A DNA stretch of 64,000 nucleotides from the NCBI RefSeq assembly GCF_000378825.1, contig NZ_KB900388.1, positions 2,239,818-2,303,817 of the forward strand, in the 5' to 3' direction. The notes under the pieces are model-generated. The model did not search any database and was not told where the DNA came from. It saw nothing but the letters and a program-made list of their open reading frames with translations. Shown in pieces: positions 20,565 through 30,252 of this stretch. Source of the stretch: Salinispora vitiensis (GTDB taxonomy: Bacteria; Actinomycetota; Actinomycetes; Mycobacteriales; Micromonosporaceae). Position 1 is the stretch's first letter. Each line of letters begins with the position of its first letter. The position numbers and the translations under genes are program-made.

Positions 20565-20927
20565 TCAGCTGACGTTACCGGTCAGCATCGGCCCGAGCGG
20601 CGCACCACCGAGCAGGTGTGCGTGGACATGAAAGACCTCTTGACCGCCGTACGCCCCGGTGTTGAAGAGCAGCCGGAAGCCGTCACCGAGCAGGCCCTCC
20701 TCCTCGGCGACCGCGGCGGCGGTGGCGAGCACCTCGCCAGCGAGCCCCGGGTCCCCCTCCGCCAGGGTGGCCACGTCGGCGTAGTGCTCCTTCGGGATCA
20801 CCAGCACGTGCACCGGAGCCTTCGGACCGATGTCACGGAACGCGAGGGTTGTCGGGGTCTCCCGGACAACCGTGGCGGGAATCTCACCGGCGACGATCCG
20901 GCAGAACAGGCAGTCAGTTGTATTCAC
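20565..20927 (-). CDS. HIT family nucleotide-binding protein
   Basis: 120-residue histidine-triad protein (HINT branch). N-terminal Cys-rich start DCLFCRIVAGEIPA, then LAFRDIGPKAPVHVLVIPK, and the catalytic triad HVHAHLLGG (~99). HINT proteins hydrolyse AMP-lysine or AMP-N bonds. Start at GTG 20927, the only start that gives the family's normal length. A short spacer separates it from rsmE, and they probably form one transcript. Confidence 0.92.
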   Translation of the reverse strand: MNTTDCLFCRIVAGEIPATVVRETPTTLAFRDIGPKAPVHVLVIPKEHYADVATLAEGDPGLAGEVLATAAAVAEEEGLLGDGFRLLFNTGAYGGQEVFHVHAHLLGGAPLGPMLTGNVS

Positions 20928-20983
20928 CGAGGCAGTGTAAGGAAACGCTCCGGGCACCGCCCCCCAGAGCGGGAGAACCGGCG

Positions 20984-21718
20984 CTACCAGCGGCCAAGGC
21001 GGGTGGCGAGCACCGAAAGCGCCGCCACCCCGGCGGTGGAGGTACGCAGCACCGACGGGCCCAGCCGCACCGTTCGGGCCCCGGCCTCGACGAAGGCGGC
21101 CAGCTCGGCCGGGGCTACGCCGCCCTCGGGACCGACCACCAGCACGATCTCGCCGCGGTCGGGCAGCTCCGCGGTGACCAGACGTTCCTCCGCCTGCTCG
21201 TGTAGCACGAACGCCGCGGCAGCGCCGGCGATCCGACGGGCTGCCTCGGAGGTGGACTCGGCCGGGGCGCCGGTCACCACCGGCAGCCAGGCCCGGCGGG
21301 CCTGCTTCGCGGCCTCCCGCGCGGTGGCGACCCACTTGCCCCGGGCACGTGCCCCCCGGTCACCGCGCCACTGGGTGACCGAACGCGCGGCCGCCCAGGG
21401 CACGATCGCGTCCACGCCGACCTCGGTCATCGCCTGCACGGCCAGCTCACCCCGCTCCCCCTTGGCCAGCCCCTGAACGACGACGAGCCGGTGGGCGGGG
21501 GCGGCCAGGTGTTCCCGGGAGGTGATCCGAAAGTCAAGGACACCCTTTCCCACCGCCGTGACCACGGCGACGGCCGTGCCGCCGCGGCCGTCAGCGAGCA
21601 GCAACTCCTCGCCGACCCGCAACCGCTGCACCGTCGCGGCGTGATGCCCCTCCGGCCCGTCCAGGGTCGCCGTCTCGGCGGTGGGCAACGAATCAACCAG
21701 GAACAGCGGCGCGGACAC
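20984..21718 (-). CDS. rsmE: 16S rRNA (uracil-1498-N3)-methyltransferase
   Basis: SPOUT-class methyltransferase, 244 aa. N-terminal PUA-like domain (LFLVDSLPTAETATLDGPEG; HHAATVQRLRVGEELLLADG) followed by the SPOUT knot: KGERGELAVQAMTEVGVDAIVP, VLVVGPEGGVAPAELA and VRLGPSVLRTSTAGVAAL. The GPEGG and LRTSTA motifs are diagnostic. It lies downstream of dnaJ, a common arrangement. Confidence 0.94.
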   Translation of the reverse strand: MSAPLFLVDSLPTAETATLDGPEGHHAATVQRLRVGEELLLADGRGGTAVAVVTAVGKGVLDFRITSREHLAAPAHRLVVVQGLAKGERGELAVQAMTEVGVDAIVPWAAARSVTQWRGDRGARARGKWVATAREAAKQARRAWLPVVTGAPAESTSEAARRIAGAAAAFVLHEQAEERLVTAELPDRGEIVLVVGPEGGVAPAELAAFVEAGARTVRLGPSVLRTSTAGVAALSVLATRLGRW

Positions 21719-21783
21719 GGTGCCAGGCTAGCGACCATCCCGGTGCCCTGGGCCGCTGGCCTGGGACACCGGGACAGGCCGAG

Positions 21784-22947
21784 TCAGGCGTGGCCGTTGA
21801 AAGCGTCGCGCATCCGGGAGAAGAAGCCCCCCTGCTTGGTCAGCTCGGCGAACTCCTCGCCCCGGGTCTGGGCGAACTCGCGCAGCATCTGTTCCTGGTC
21901 GGCGTCCAGCTTGGTGGGCGTCCGCACGTCCAAGTGGACGAACAGATCACCCCGGCCGGTCCCCCGCAGGTGCGGCACGCCGCGGGCGCGAAGCCGCAGC
22001 ATGCTGCCGGGCTGGGTGCCGGCCTTGACGTCAACCGGCTCCTCGCTGTCCAGCGTCTTGATGGTCAGGCGGGTGCCGAGCGCCGCCGTCGTCATCGGGA
22101 CCGCCACCCGGCAGTGCAGATCGTCGCCCTTGCGGGAGAAGACATCATGCGGGCGCTCGTGGATCTCCACATAGAGGTCGCCGGCGGTGCCACCGCCGGG
22201 GCCTACCTCGCCTTGCTGGGCCAGTCGGATCCGCATCCCGTCCTCGACCCCGGCGGGAATCTTGACGGTCAGCGAACGCCGGGTCCGCACCCGGCCGTCC
22301 CCGGCGCAGGTGGGGCAGGGGTTCGGAATCGTGGTGCCATGGCCCTGGCAGGCGGTACACGGCCGGGCCGAGACCACCTGCCCGAGGAAGGTGCGCTGCA
22401 CCGACTGCACCTCGCCCCGCCCGCCACACGCCTCGCAGTTCTCCGGATGGGTGCCGGCGGCGGTACCCGCACCGGAACAGGTGGTGCAGAGGACGGCGGT
22501 GTCGACCGTGATCGGCGCCTCCACGCCGAACGCGGTCTCGGGCAGGTCCAGTTCGAGGCGCAGGATCGCGTCGGAGCCCGGTCGGGTGCGGGGGCGCGGC
22601 CCCCGTCCGCCGCCGCCGGCGGCCCCCCCGAAGAAGGCGTCCATGATGTCTTGGAAGCCGACAAACGGACCGGCCTCGCCGGGTCCACCCGGGCCGCCAC
22701 CCCCGCCGCCGGGGGCGAGCGGGTCGCCACCAAGGTCAACGATCTGCCGCTTCCGGTCGTCGGAGAGGACCTCGTACGCGGCGTTGATGTCCTTGAACTT
22801 CTCTTGCGCCGCCGCGTCCGGATTCACGTCCGGGTGGTACTGGCGCGCGAGCTTGCGGTAGGCGCGCTTGATCTCGTCGTCGGAGGCTTCCCGGCTCACG
22901 CCGAGGATGCCGTAGTAGTCCTTGGCCACTGCGTTCGGTGTCCTCAT
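21784..22947 (-). CDS. dnaJ: chaperone DnaJ (DnaJ2 type)
   Basis: 387-residue co-chaperone of DnaK. J domain ([19 protein letters not shown]...; HPD at ~39), a Gly-rich linker, then four CxxCxGxG repeats ([32 protein letters not shown]) forming two zinc centres, and a C-terminal substrate-binding domain. Its pairing with hrcA immediately upstream marks it as the heat-shock-regulated second DnaJ of actinobacteria. Start ATG 22947; hrcA ends 51 nt upstream. Confidence 0.96.
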   Translation of the reverse strand: MRTPNAVAKDYYGILGVSREASDDEIKRAYRKLARQYHPDVNPDAAAQEKFKDINAAYEVLSDDRKRQIVDLGGDPLAPGGGGGGPGGPGEAGPFVGFQDIMDAFFGGAAGGGGRGPRPRTRPGSDAILRLELDLPETAFGVEAPITVDTAVLCTTCSGAGTAAGTHPENCEACGGRGEVQSVQRTFLGQVVSARPCTACQGHGTTIPNPCPTCAGDGRVRTRRSLTVKIPAGVEDGMRIRLAQQGEVGPGGGTAGDLYVEIHERPHDVFSRKGDDLHCRVAVPMTTAALGTRLTIKTLDSEEPVDVKAGTQPGSMLRLRARGVPHLRGTGRGDLFVHLDVRTPTKLDADQEQMLREFAQTRGEEFAELTKQGGFFSRMRDAFNGHA

Positions 22948-22998
22948 GTTCGTCTCGCTTGCGCCGACCGCCGGCCCGGTCCGGCCGGACGGTAATGC

Positions 22999-24021
22999 CT
23001 AGTTTTGGGCTAGCAGGTCGCCCACGTAGCGCGCCACGGCCCGAACCGTGGCGATGGTGCTGGGATAGTCCATCCGGGTCGGCCCGACCACTCCGAGGCC
23101 CCCCAGGATCGTCACCCCTGGTCCGTAGCCGGTGCTCACCACCGAGGTGGCCCGGAGATTGTCGATCTCGTTCTCGTCGCCGATCCGGACGCGCATCGCG
23201 CTCGGCTCGACCTCCCCGATGAGTTTGAGGAGGACCACCTCCTCCTCCAGCGCCTCCAGGATGGGGCGCAACGAGCCCTGGAAGTCGAGCAGACCACCGC
23301 GGGTGAGATTGGCGGTGCCGGCGAGGGCGATGCGCTCCTCGTGCCGTTCGACCAGCGTCTCCAGCAAGACGGTGGAGAGGGTGACCATCGCCGGTCGCAG
23401 CTCCCCGCTCACCTCGTCAACCAACGCCTGCACCAGCGGCGGTGTGTCGGCGAGCCGGGTACCGACCAGCTTCTCGTTGACTAGCTGACGCAGATCGATC
23501 ACGTCGTCAGGGGGGATCGGCCCAGGAAGCTCGACGAGCCGCTGCTCGACCCGACCGGTATCGGCGATCATGACAAGCATCAGCCGGGTGGTGGAGACCG
23601 GCACCAGTTCCAGGTGCCGCACCGAGGATCGGGCCAGCGACGGGTACTGCACGACGGCGACCTGCCGGGTCAGCTGGGCCAGCAGCCGGACCGTGCGGTG
23701 CACCACGTCGTCGAGGTCAACCGCGCCGACCAGGAAACGCTCGATCGCCCGACGCTCGGCCGGGGTGAGCGGCTTCACCCGGGACAACCGGTCCACGAAG
23801 AGCCGGTAGCCACGGTCGGTGGGCACCCGGCCGGCGCTGGTGTGCGGCTGCCGGATGTAGCCCTCCTCCTCCAGGACCGCCATGTCGTTGCGGACGGTCG
23901 CTGGGGAGACCCCGAGTTGGTGGCGCTCGACCAGCATCTTGCTGCCGACGGGCTCCTGCGTGGCGACGTAGTCTTCGACGATCGCGCGCAACACCGCGAG
24001 TTTGCGGTCGTCGAGACCCAT
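22999..24021 (-). CDS. hrcA: heat-inducible transcription repressor HrcA
   Basis: 340-residue repressor of class I heat-shock genes. N-terminal winged helix ([39 protein letters not shown]), then a GAF-like dimerisation domain and the conserved C-terminal [23 protein letters not shown] 24021 is chosen because GGAAGG precedes it by 2 nt and the family starts here; a longer in-frame start at 24072 would run into the operator. It represses itself and dnaJ through the CIRCE element immediately upstream. Confidence 0.96.
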   Translation of the reverse strand: MGLDDRKLAVLRAIVEDYVATQEPVGSKMLVERHQLGVSPATVRNDMAVLEEEGYIRQPHTSAGRVPTDRGYRLFVDRLSRVKPLTPAERRAIERFLVGAVDLDDVVHRTVRLLAQLTRQVAVVQYPSLARSSVRHLELVPVSTTRLMLVMIADTGRVEQRLVELPGPIPPDDVIDLRQLVNEKLVGTRLADTPPLVQALVDEVSGELRPAMVTLSTVLLETLVERHEERIALAGTANLTRGGLLDFQGSLRPILEALEEEVVLLKLIGEVEPSAMRVRIGDENEIDNLRATSVVSTGYGPGVTILGGLGVVGPTRMDYPSTIATVRAVARYVGDLLAQN

Positions 24022-24065
24022 CCTTCCCCCCTCCTCCCACCGCGCGTCCGCCGTCGAGGCGCTTA

Positions 24066-24092
24066 CTGGCACTCGACTCTAGCGAGTGCCAG
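24066..24092 (-). promoter_or_regulatory. CIRCE operator (HrcA-binding site)
   Basis: A perfect 9-9-9 inverted repeat: CTGGCACTC (24066-24074), nine spacer bases, GAGTGCCAG (24084-24092). It matches the CIRCE core GCACTC-N9-GAGTGC and sits 45 nt before the hrcA start codon. Confidence 0.96.
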
Positions 24093-24154
24093 TCTACGTC
24101 GGCACGCCCGCCAACGCGATGATCAATAGAGATCGAGAACCGTCGAGTCGCCAA

Positions 24155-25378
24155 TCAGCCGAGCAGGTCCCGCACCACCGCGTCCGCGAGCAGCCGACCG
24201 CGCAGGGTCAACACCGCCCGACCCTCGCCGTACGCCGCCGCGGCCAGCAGACCCGCTGCCCGGGCCCGATCGGCGCCGGCGCGACCGACGGGGTCCAACA
24301 CGTCCAGCGGCAGGCCCGCGGCGAGCCGGAGCCGCAGCATGACGTCCTCCAGGTGCGCCTCGTCGGCGGTCAGCACCTCCCGGGCCAAGCCCGGCGACGC
24401 GCCCGCCGCGAGCCGCTGCGCGTACGCCGTGGGGTGTTTGACGTTCCACCAACGCACCCCGCCGACGTGGCTGTGTGCGCCCGGGCCGAGGCCCCACCAG
24501 TCGCCGCCGGTCCAGTACAAGAGGTTGTGCCGGCACCGGGCGGCTGGGGTCCGCGCCCAGTTGGAAACCTCGTACCAGGAGAACCCGGCGGCGTCGAGGG
24601 CCGCCTCCGCGGCCAGGTAACGGTCCGCGGCGACGTCGTCGGAGGGCTGCGCCAACTCGCCCCGCCGCACCTGGGCCGCGAGCCGGGTCCCCTCCTCCAC
24701 GATCAGGGAGTACGCGCTGACATGGTCCACCCCCGCGGCGACCACCTCGTCGAGCGAGGCGGCGAAGTCGGCCGCGCTCTCCCCCGGCGTCCCGTAGATC
24801 AGGTCCAGGTTGACGTGGTCGAACCCGGCCTCCCGGGCCTCCCGGGCGGCGGCGACGGCCCGGCCGGCGCTGTGCCGCCGGTCCAGGATCGCGAGCACTC
24901 CGGGCGACGCGGACTGCATCCCCAGCGAGATCCTCGTGTAGCCGGCGGCCCGCAGCGCGGCGAGAGACCGCGGGGTGACCGACTCCGGGTTGGCCTCCGT
25001 GGTGATCTCCGCGTCGGCGGCCAATCCCCAGGTGCGATCGATGCCGTCGAGGATCCGGGCGAGGTCCGCCGCGGGCAGCAGGGTGGGGGTGCCACCGCCG
25101 ACGAAGACCGTGTCGACCCGGGGCGGAGGGTTCCCGCGCAGCACCCGGGCGGCCAACGCGAGTTCGGCGAGTACGGCGTCGGCGTACTCCTCCCGGCTGG
25201 CGCCACCCCCCAACTCGGCGGCCGTGTAGGTATTGAAGTCGCAGTACCCGCACCGGCTGGCACAGAAGGGGACGTGTACGTACACGCCGAACCCCCGCGT
25301 TCCCACCGAGGTCAGGGCGGTTTTGGGCAGCGATCCATCCATCGGGATGCGCTCGCCTTCTGGTAGGACACCGGGCAT
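24155..25378 (-). CDS. hemW: radical SAM heme chaperone HemW-like protein
   Basis: 407-residue radical-SAM protein formerly called oxygen-independent coproporphyrinogen oxidase-like. The [4Fe-4S] motif is CASRCGYC (~43, CxxxCxxC), followed by VFVGGGTPTLLP, GMQSASPGVL and HVNLDLIYGTPGE. The C-terminal HNLLYWTGGDWWGLGPGAHS is typical of HemW. True CPO activity is unlikely in the absence of further CPO residues. Start at ATG 25378; longer frames lack support. It is divergent from the enoyl-CoA hydratase gene by 18 nt. Confidence 0.9.
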   Translation of the reverse strand: MPGVLPEGERIPMDGSLPKTALTSVGTRGFGVYVHVPFCASRCGYCDFNTYTAAELGGGASREEYADAVLAELALAARVLRGNPPPRVDTVFVGGGTPTLLPAADLARILDGIDRTWGLAADAEITTEANPESVTPRSLAALRAAGYTRISLGMQSASPGVLAILDRRHSAGRAVAAAREAREAGFDHVNLDLIYGTPGESAADFAASLDEVVAAGVDHVSAYSLIVEEGTRLAAQVRRGELAQPSDDVAADRYLAAEAALDAAGFSWYEVSNWARTPAARCRHNLLYWTGGDWWGLGPGAHSHVGGVRWWNVKHPTAYAQRLAAGASPGLAREVLTADEAHLEDVMLRLRLAAGLPLDVLDPVGRAGADRARAAGLLAAAAYGEGRAVLTLRGRLLADAVVRDLLG

Positions 25379-25396
25379 GGCCACTAGTGTGCCCGC

Positions 25397-26179
25397 ATGA
25401 CCTCTCCCGACGCTCTGGTGCGGGCCGCCACGGCCGGTGGGGTGACCACCCTCACCCTGAACAGCCCGCACAACCGCAACGCGCTCTCCACCCCGCTGAT
25501 GACCCAGCTACTCGACGGACTCGCCGCGGCGGTCGCCGACGACGCCGTACGCGCGGTCGTGCTGGACCACGCCGGGCCGGTCTTCTGCTCCGGCGCCGAC
25601 CTGAAGGAGACCGCCGCCGCGTACGCCAGCGGCACGGTGCCGGCCGGGATGCTCGGTGACGTGCTCGCGGCCGTATCGGAATGCCCAAAGCCAGTGGTGG
25701 CGCGGGTGGCCGGGCCGGCACGGGCCGGCGGGCTGGGCTTGATTGCCGCGGCCGATCTGGCGATCTGCGCCCAGGAGGCGACGTTCGCCTTCACCGAGGT
25801 CCGAATCGGGGTGATCCCGGCGGTGATCTCGGCGACGGTGCTGCCCCGACTGCGGCCCCGCGCCGCGGCCGAGCTCTACCTGACCGGGGACACCTTCGAC
25901 GGGCAGCGGGCCGCCGAAGTCGGTCTGGTCACCACGGCGGTGCCGCTGGCGGAGTTGGATGCCGTCGTCGCCCGTTACTGCGATTCGCTGGTCCGGGGCG
26001 CACCTGGCGCACTGGCCGGGGCGAAACAGCTGCTCCGCCGCCCCACCGCGACCGATCTGCGGGGCGAGCTCGCCGACCTGGCCGCCCTCTCCACCGGCTA
26101 CTTTCTCTCCGCGGAGGGGCTGGAGGGCGTGTCGGCGTTCCGGGAGAAGCGGCCAGCGAGCTGGGTGCCGGGCCAGTAG
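25397..26179 (+). CDS. enoyl-CoA hydratase/isomerase family protein
   Basis: 260-residue crotonase-fold protein. Visible: TLTLNSPHNRNALSTPLM, oxyanion-hole FCSGADLKET (~63) and AGPARAGGLGLIAAADLAI (~110), where the usual GGG is GGL. The catalytic Glu positions are replaced or uncertain (FTEVRIGVIPA). The substrate, an acyl-CoA ester, cannot be predicted. Downstream (26180-26419) is a short repeat-like Gly/Pro-coding stretch with no gene. Confidence 0.85.
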   Translation: MTSPDALVRAATAGGVTTLTLNSPHNRNALSTPLMTQLLDGLAAAVADDAVRAVVLDHAGPVFCSGADLKETAAAYASGTVPAGMLGDVLAAVSECPKPVVARVAGPARAGGLGLIAAADLAICAQEATFAFTEVRIGVIPAVISATVLPRLRPRAAAELYLTGDTFDGQRAAEVGLVTTAVPLAELDAVVARYCDSLVRGAPGALAGAKQLLRRPTATDLRGELADLAALSTGYFLSAEGLEGVSAFREKRPASWVPGQ

Positions 26180-26419
26180 CCCGGTTCCGGACCGGGCCTG
26201 GCACCGGCGGTAGCCCCGGGTTTCTCTCCGGGCCCGGCACGGACGAAAGCGCCGGGTTTCTGGCCGGCGCAGCACGGGAAGTCGCAGACGCCCCACCGCC
26301 GCCTCGACCGACCGGCAGCCGAACCGACCGAACGCCCGGGCAGCGCCGCCCCGGCTGGCCGGTGGCTCACCGGGCACCGGGGCTTACGCTTGTCGGACTC
26401 ATCGAATCAGGGGGTGCAG

Positions 26420-27274
26420 GTGCGGACTCGGGCAGTCGTAGCGAGTGGCATCGTTCTGGCGCTCGTCGCCGTGGTCGGGCTCTTCATCACCTTCCGGCAC
26501 ATCGCGGACGGGATTCGGCTGCCGTTCGCCGGGCGGAGCTGCACGGTGCAGGCGGACGGCCAGGTGGAGCTGGATGCCGGCCAGATGGCCAACGCGGCGA
26601 CGATCGCGGCCATCGGGGCGCAGCGCGGCATGCCGGAACGGGCGGTCGTGGTGGCGCTGGCGACCGCGTACCAGGAGTCGGGGCTGCGCAACCTGGCCGG
26701 CGGCGACCGGGACTCGGTGGGCCTGTTCCAGCAACGGCCCAGCCAGGGCTGGGGTTCGCCAGCCGAGATCCGGGACCCGCGGTACGCGACAAACACCTTC
26801 TACGCCGCGCTGGCGAAGGTACGCGACTGGGAGGAGATGCGGGTGACCGACGCCGCCCAAACGGTGCAGCGCTCGGCCTTCCCGGAGGCGTACCAGAAGT
26901 GGGCCGACGAGTCAGAGGTGCTGAGTCGCGCCCTGCTCGGTCAGGCCAGCGGAGCGGTGGCCTGCGCCATCAACGACGATCCGCAGCACCGCGGGGCCGC
27001 GGCGACCGCGGCGCTGGCCCAGGGGCTCACCCTGGACTGGGGGCTCGCCGCCGAGGCCGCGGCGGCCGACCCGACCCGGCTGACCGTGACGGTGGACGAC
27101 GAGCAGGGCGGCTGGCGGTACGCGCACTGGCTGGTGTCCCACGCCCAGGACAACGGAGTCCAACTGGTCCACTTCCAAGGGCTACGGTGGACCGCGGAGG
27201 AGGGCGTCTGGGCCCCGACAACCGGCAAACAGAGCCCCACCCGGGTGGTCGCCGAGGTCCTCGACGCCTCCTGA
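26420..27274 (+). CDS. membrane-anchored lysozyme-like protein
   Basis: 284 aa with one N-terminal membrane helix (AVVASGIVLALVAVVGLFITF), so mostly extracytoplasmic. Residues ~60-170 form a lysozyme-like module: AIGAQRGMPERAVVVALATA, QESGLRNLAGGDRDSVGLFQ, QRPSQGWGSPAEIRDPRY, then a VQRSAFPEAYQKW segment. The Q-E-S pattern with Glu resembles the catalytic Glu of transglycosylase-like folds, but activity is not shown. The C-terminal ~110 residues have no recognised domain. The shorter protein at 42545 shares the module. Start at GTG 26420 after CAGGGGG; a GTG at 26414 and a TTG at 26390 are alternatives. Confidence 0.7.
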   Translation: MRTRAVVASGIVLALVAVVGLFITFRHIADGIRLPFAGRSCTVQADGQVELDAGQMANAATIAAIGAQRGMPERAVVVALATAYQESGLRNLAGGDRDSVGLFQQRPSQGWGSPAEIRDPRYATNTFYAALAKVRDWEEMRVTDAAQTVQRSAFPEAYQKWADESEVLSRALLGQASGAVACAINDDPQHRGAAATAALAQGLTLDWGLAAEAAAADPTRLTVTVDDEQGGWRYAHWLVSHAQDNGVQLVHFQGLRWTAEEGVWAPTTGKQSPTRVVAEVLDAS

Positions 27275-27334
27275 GGTCGACCGGATCAAGGGATACGGGG
27301 GCCCAGGGTGGCTGCCCTGGGCCCCGCGCCTCGG

Positions 27335-29224
27335 CTATTTCTTACCGGACGTCTTGCCACCGCCACCGCCGCCGCCGGAGTCCGAGGAGAGCGCGGCGAT
27401 GAACGCCTCCTGCGGCACCTCGACCCGGCCCACCATCTTCATCCGCTTCTTGCCTTCCTTCTGCTTCTCCAGCAGCTTGCGCTTGCGGCTGATGTCACCG
27501 CCGTAGCACTTCGCCAGGACGTCCTTGCGGATCGCGCGGATCGTCTCCCTGGCGATCACCCGGCTGCCGATCGCCGCCTGAATGGGCACCTCGAACTGCT
27601 GGCGGGGGATCAGGGAGCGCAGCTTCGCGGCGATGGTGGTGCCGTAGGCGTACGCCTTGTCCTTGTGCACGATCGCGCTGAACGCGTCAACCGGCTCACC
27701 GTGTAGCAAGATGTCCACCTTGACCAGGTCGGAGGCCTGCTCGCCCGAGGGCTCGTAGTCCAACGACGCGTACCCCTTGGTGCGGCTCTTGAGCTGGTCG
27801 AAGAAGTCGAAAATAATCTCCGCAAGCGGCAGCGTGTAGCGCAGCTCCACCCGGTCGGCGGAGAGGTAGTCCATGCCGAGCAGCGTGCCCCGGCGGCCCT
27901 GGCAGAGCTCCATGACCGCGCCGACGAAGTCGTTCGGGGTCAACACCGTGGCGCGCACCACCGGCTCGTACACCTCGGCGATCTTGCCGGTCGGGTACTC
28001 GCTCGGGTTGGTGACCACGACCTCCTCGCCGTCTTCGCTGATGGCCCGGTAGACCACGTTCGGCGCGGTGGAGATCAGGTCGAGGTTGAACTCCCGCTCC
28101 AGCCGCTCCCGGATGATCTCCAGGTGTAACAGGCCGAGGAAGCCGCAGCGAAAGCCGAAACCGAGCGCACCGGAGGTCTCCGGCTCGTAGGTCAGCGCCG
28201 CGTCATTGAGCTTGAGCTTGTCCAACGCGTCCCGCAGGTTCGGGTAGTCCGACCCGTCGATCGGGTAGAGGCCGGAGTAGACCATCGGCTTCGGGTCCTT
28301 GTACCCGCCGAGCGGCTCCGCCGCCGGCCTCGCGTTGATGGTGACGGTGTCACCGACCCGCGACTGCCGGACATCCTTCACGCCGGTGATCAGATATCCG
28401 ACCTCGCCGACACCGAGGGCGTCCGCCTTCACCATCTCCGGGGAGATCACCCCGATCTCCAGCAGCTCGTGGACCGCACCGGTGGACATCATCTTGATCC
28501 GGTCCCGGGCGTTGATCTGCCCGTCAACCACCCGGACGTAGGTGACCACGCCGCGGTATACGTCGTACACCGAGTCGAAGATCATTGCTCGGGCCGACGA
28601 CTCCGCCACACCGACCGGCGGGGTGAACTGCCGGACGATCTCGTCGAGCAGGTGCGGCACGCCGTCGCCGGTCTTGCCGGAGACCCGGATGCAGTCCGCC
28701 GGATCGCCACCGATCAGGTGCGCCAACTCCTCGGCGTACTTCTCCGGCTGCGCCGCCGGCAGGTCGATCTTGTTGAGCACCGGGATGATGTGCAGATCGT
28801 TCTCGAGCGCCAGGTAGAGGTTGGCCAGGGTCTGCGCCTCGATCCCCTGGGCCGCATCCACCAGCAGGATCGCGCCCTCGCAGGCCGCCAGGGAGCGGGA
28901 GACCTCGTAGCTGAAGTCGACGTGCCCGGGGGTATCGATCATGTTGAGCACGGCGCTCTCGCCGGCCCGCTCCCCCTCCCGAATCGCCCACGGCATCCGG
29001 ACGGCCTGACTCTTGATGGTGATCCCGCGTTCCCGCTCGATGTCCATCCGATCGAGGTATTGCGCCCGCATCTGTCGGGGGTCGACCACACCGGTGAGCT
29101 GCAACATCCGGTCGGCCAGGGTCGACTTCCCATGATCGATGTGGGCGATGATGCAGAAGTTCCGGATACGCGCCGGTTCGGTGGCACCAGGAGTGTTCGC
29201 GCCGGAATCGAGCGTCGGTGGCAC
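27335..29224 (-). CDS. lepA: elongation factor 4 (LepA)
   Basis: Ribosome-associated translational GTPase, 629 aa. G1 [10 protein letters not shown] (~31), G2 [11 protein letters not shown]3 DTPGHVDF (~97), G4 NKIDLP (~151), then domains II to V and the unique C-terminal domain with [20 protein letters not shown] basic end (here [18 protein letters not shown]). The last residues are a Ser/Gly stretch ([11 protein letters not shown]) and Lys. GTG 29224 chosen because upstream sequence has no conserved residues. Housekeeping gene. Confidence 0.95.
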   Translation of the reverse strand: MPPTLDSGANTPGATEPARIRNFCIIAHIDHGKSTLADRMLQLTGVVDPRQMRAQYLDRMDIERERGITIKSQAVRMPWAIREGERAGESAVLNMIDTPGHVDFSYEVSRSLAACEGAILLVDAAQGIEAQTLANLYLALENDLHIIPVLNKIDLPAAQPEKYAEELAHLIGGDPADCIRVSGKTGDGVPHLLDEIVRQFTPPVGVAESSARAMIFDSVYDVYRGVVTYVRVVDGQINARDRIKMMSTGAVHELLEIGVISPEMVKADALGVGEVGYLITGVKDVRQSRVGDTVTINARPAAEPLGGYKDPKPMVYSGLYPIDGSDYPNLRDALDKLKLNDAALTYEPETSGALGFGFRCGFLGLLHLEIIRERLEREFNLDLISTAPNVVYRAISEDGEEVVVTNPSEYPTGKIAEVYEPVVRATVLTPNDFVGAVMELCQGRRGTLLGMDYLSADRVELRYTLPLAEIIFDFFDQLKSRTKGYASLDYEPSGEQASDLVKVDILLHGEPVDAFSAIVHKDKAYAYGTTIAAKLRSLIPRQQFEVPIQAAIGSRVIARETIRAIRKDVLAKCYGGDISRKRKLLEKQKEGKKRMKMVGRVEVPQEAFIAALSSDSGGGGGGGKTSGKK

Positions 29225-29380
29225 AGCGGTCCGTTCTGGTCGACTGACGTGGAGCGAGCCGGCGCGGCACCGGCCCCCGCTAATGCTCCCACGCCACGCC
29301 CTCGGGTCCGCTGCGCGGGCAAACCCCGAGCGCACCCGGCGACAAACCGGGCCGGTTCAACGGCAGGCCGGTCCGCTCGG

Positions 29381-29436
29381 CAGCCCGACAGCCCGGCAGC
29401 CCGGCAGCCCGGCAGCCCGGCAGCCCGGCAGCCCGA
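29381..29436. repeat. seven-copy 8-bp tandem repeat
   Basis: Seven head-to-tail copies of CAGCCCGR (five end in GG, the first and last in GA) lie in the 270-nt spacer between the lepA start and the DUF4240 stop. No coding role is visible; probably a microsatellite. Confidence 0.95.
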
Positions 29437-29493
29437 CGAAACACTGCAACCGCGCTATTCGCCCGGCGACTCGACGAATCACTGGCAGCTGGA

Positions 29494-30030
29494 CTACTCG
29501 CCCGGTGGCTCGACGAAGAGGGCGGCGAGCTTCGGGAGCCGGCGACGGGCCTCATCCGCGTCGTCGAAATCCCAGAAATCGTTCAGGTCCGGCACCGGAA
29601 CCGGATCCCGGTCCGCCGGCAGCTCGGTCGCGGTCGCCTTCCGGTACGCCTCCCACGGCACCGCCAGCATCCGGGCGCAGGCGAACTCCTCACCCGACAA
29701 CGACGCGGTCCGTACCGGCGGCAGGTCGGCCAGCGAGTCCGGCTCGGCGACGGCACCCGCGAACACCTCGCGCCCCTGGGTCATCAGCCAACCACGGAAG
29801 TCGTGGAAGCCGTCGTCGGAGATCCCGCCGTTGATCAGATACGCCGCACCCCAGAGGTCCACGCGGTGCGAGGCGGCCAGCACCCGGGCCTGATGGCGCG
29901 TGTACCCGAGGATCTCCTCCGGCTCCCGCTCCGCGAGCAGGGCCACGGCCCGGACGGCGACCGCGTCCGGCTCACCCCCACCCCCTACCCGGGCCTCGTC
30001 AACCAGCTGCCAGAAGTCGTCGGTCCGCAT
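29494..30030 (-). CDS. DUF4240 domain protein
   Basis: 178-residue soluble protein with the DUF4240 pattern: MRTDDFWQLVDEARVG at the N-terminus, RHQARVLAASHRVDLWGAAY, then GISDDGFHDFRGWLMTQGRE. The function of the family is unknown; members occur mainly in actinomycetes. Start ATG 30030 is the family start. The frame stays open to 30144 through three 12-residue repeats (LSHPPGRRVREL type), which could be an extension but look like non-conserved DNA repeats. Confidence 0.75.
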   Translation of the reverse strand: MRTDDFWQLVDEARVGGGGEPDAVAVRAVALLAEREPEEILGYTRHQARVLAASHRVDLWGAAYLINGGISDDGFHDFRGWLMTQGREVFAGAVAEPDSLADLPPVRTASLSGEEFACARMLAVPWEAYRKATATELPADRDPVPVPDLNDFWDFDDADEARRRLPKLAALFVEPPGE

Positions 30031-30041
30031 GACCCGCCAGT

Positions 30042-30144
30042 CTTCCAGAACCCGCCGACCGGGACCGTGCGACAACTCCCGAACCCGCCGGCCAGGAGGG
30101 TGTGACAAACCTTCCCGAACCTGCCGGCCAGGAGGGTGCGACAA
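30042..30144 (-). repeat. three ~36-bp imperfect tandem repeats
   Basis: Minus-strand units 30144-30109, 30108-30076 and 30075-30042 each begin TTGTCRCAC. The first two continue CCTCCTGGCCGGCRGG, the third is more diverged. They lie before the DUF4240 start and keep its frame open. Meaning unknown. Confidence 0.8.
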
Positions 30145-30252
30145 CCTTCTCGAGGAGCCCGATTATGGCTGGCCGGTGACATCCGCCCTTCGTTCGTCGA
30201 CACACTGCCTGCTTAGCCTGGTGGACTCGCGGATCCGTACGACACTGGAAAG

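Noticed and set aside
25681..27402. Plus-strand frame spanning the enoyl-CoA hydratase and the lysozyme-like gene
   Set aside because: Shadow frame; both underlying genes have family motifs.
29381..29436. CRISPR array
   Set aside because: Units are 8 bp with no spacers; a simple tandem repeat.
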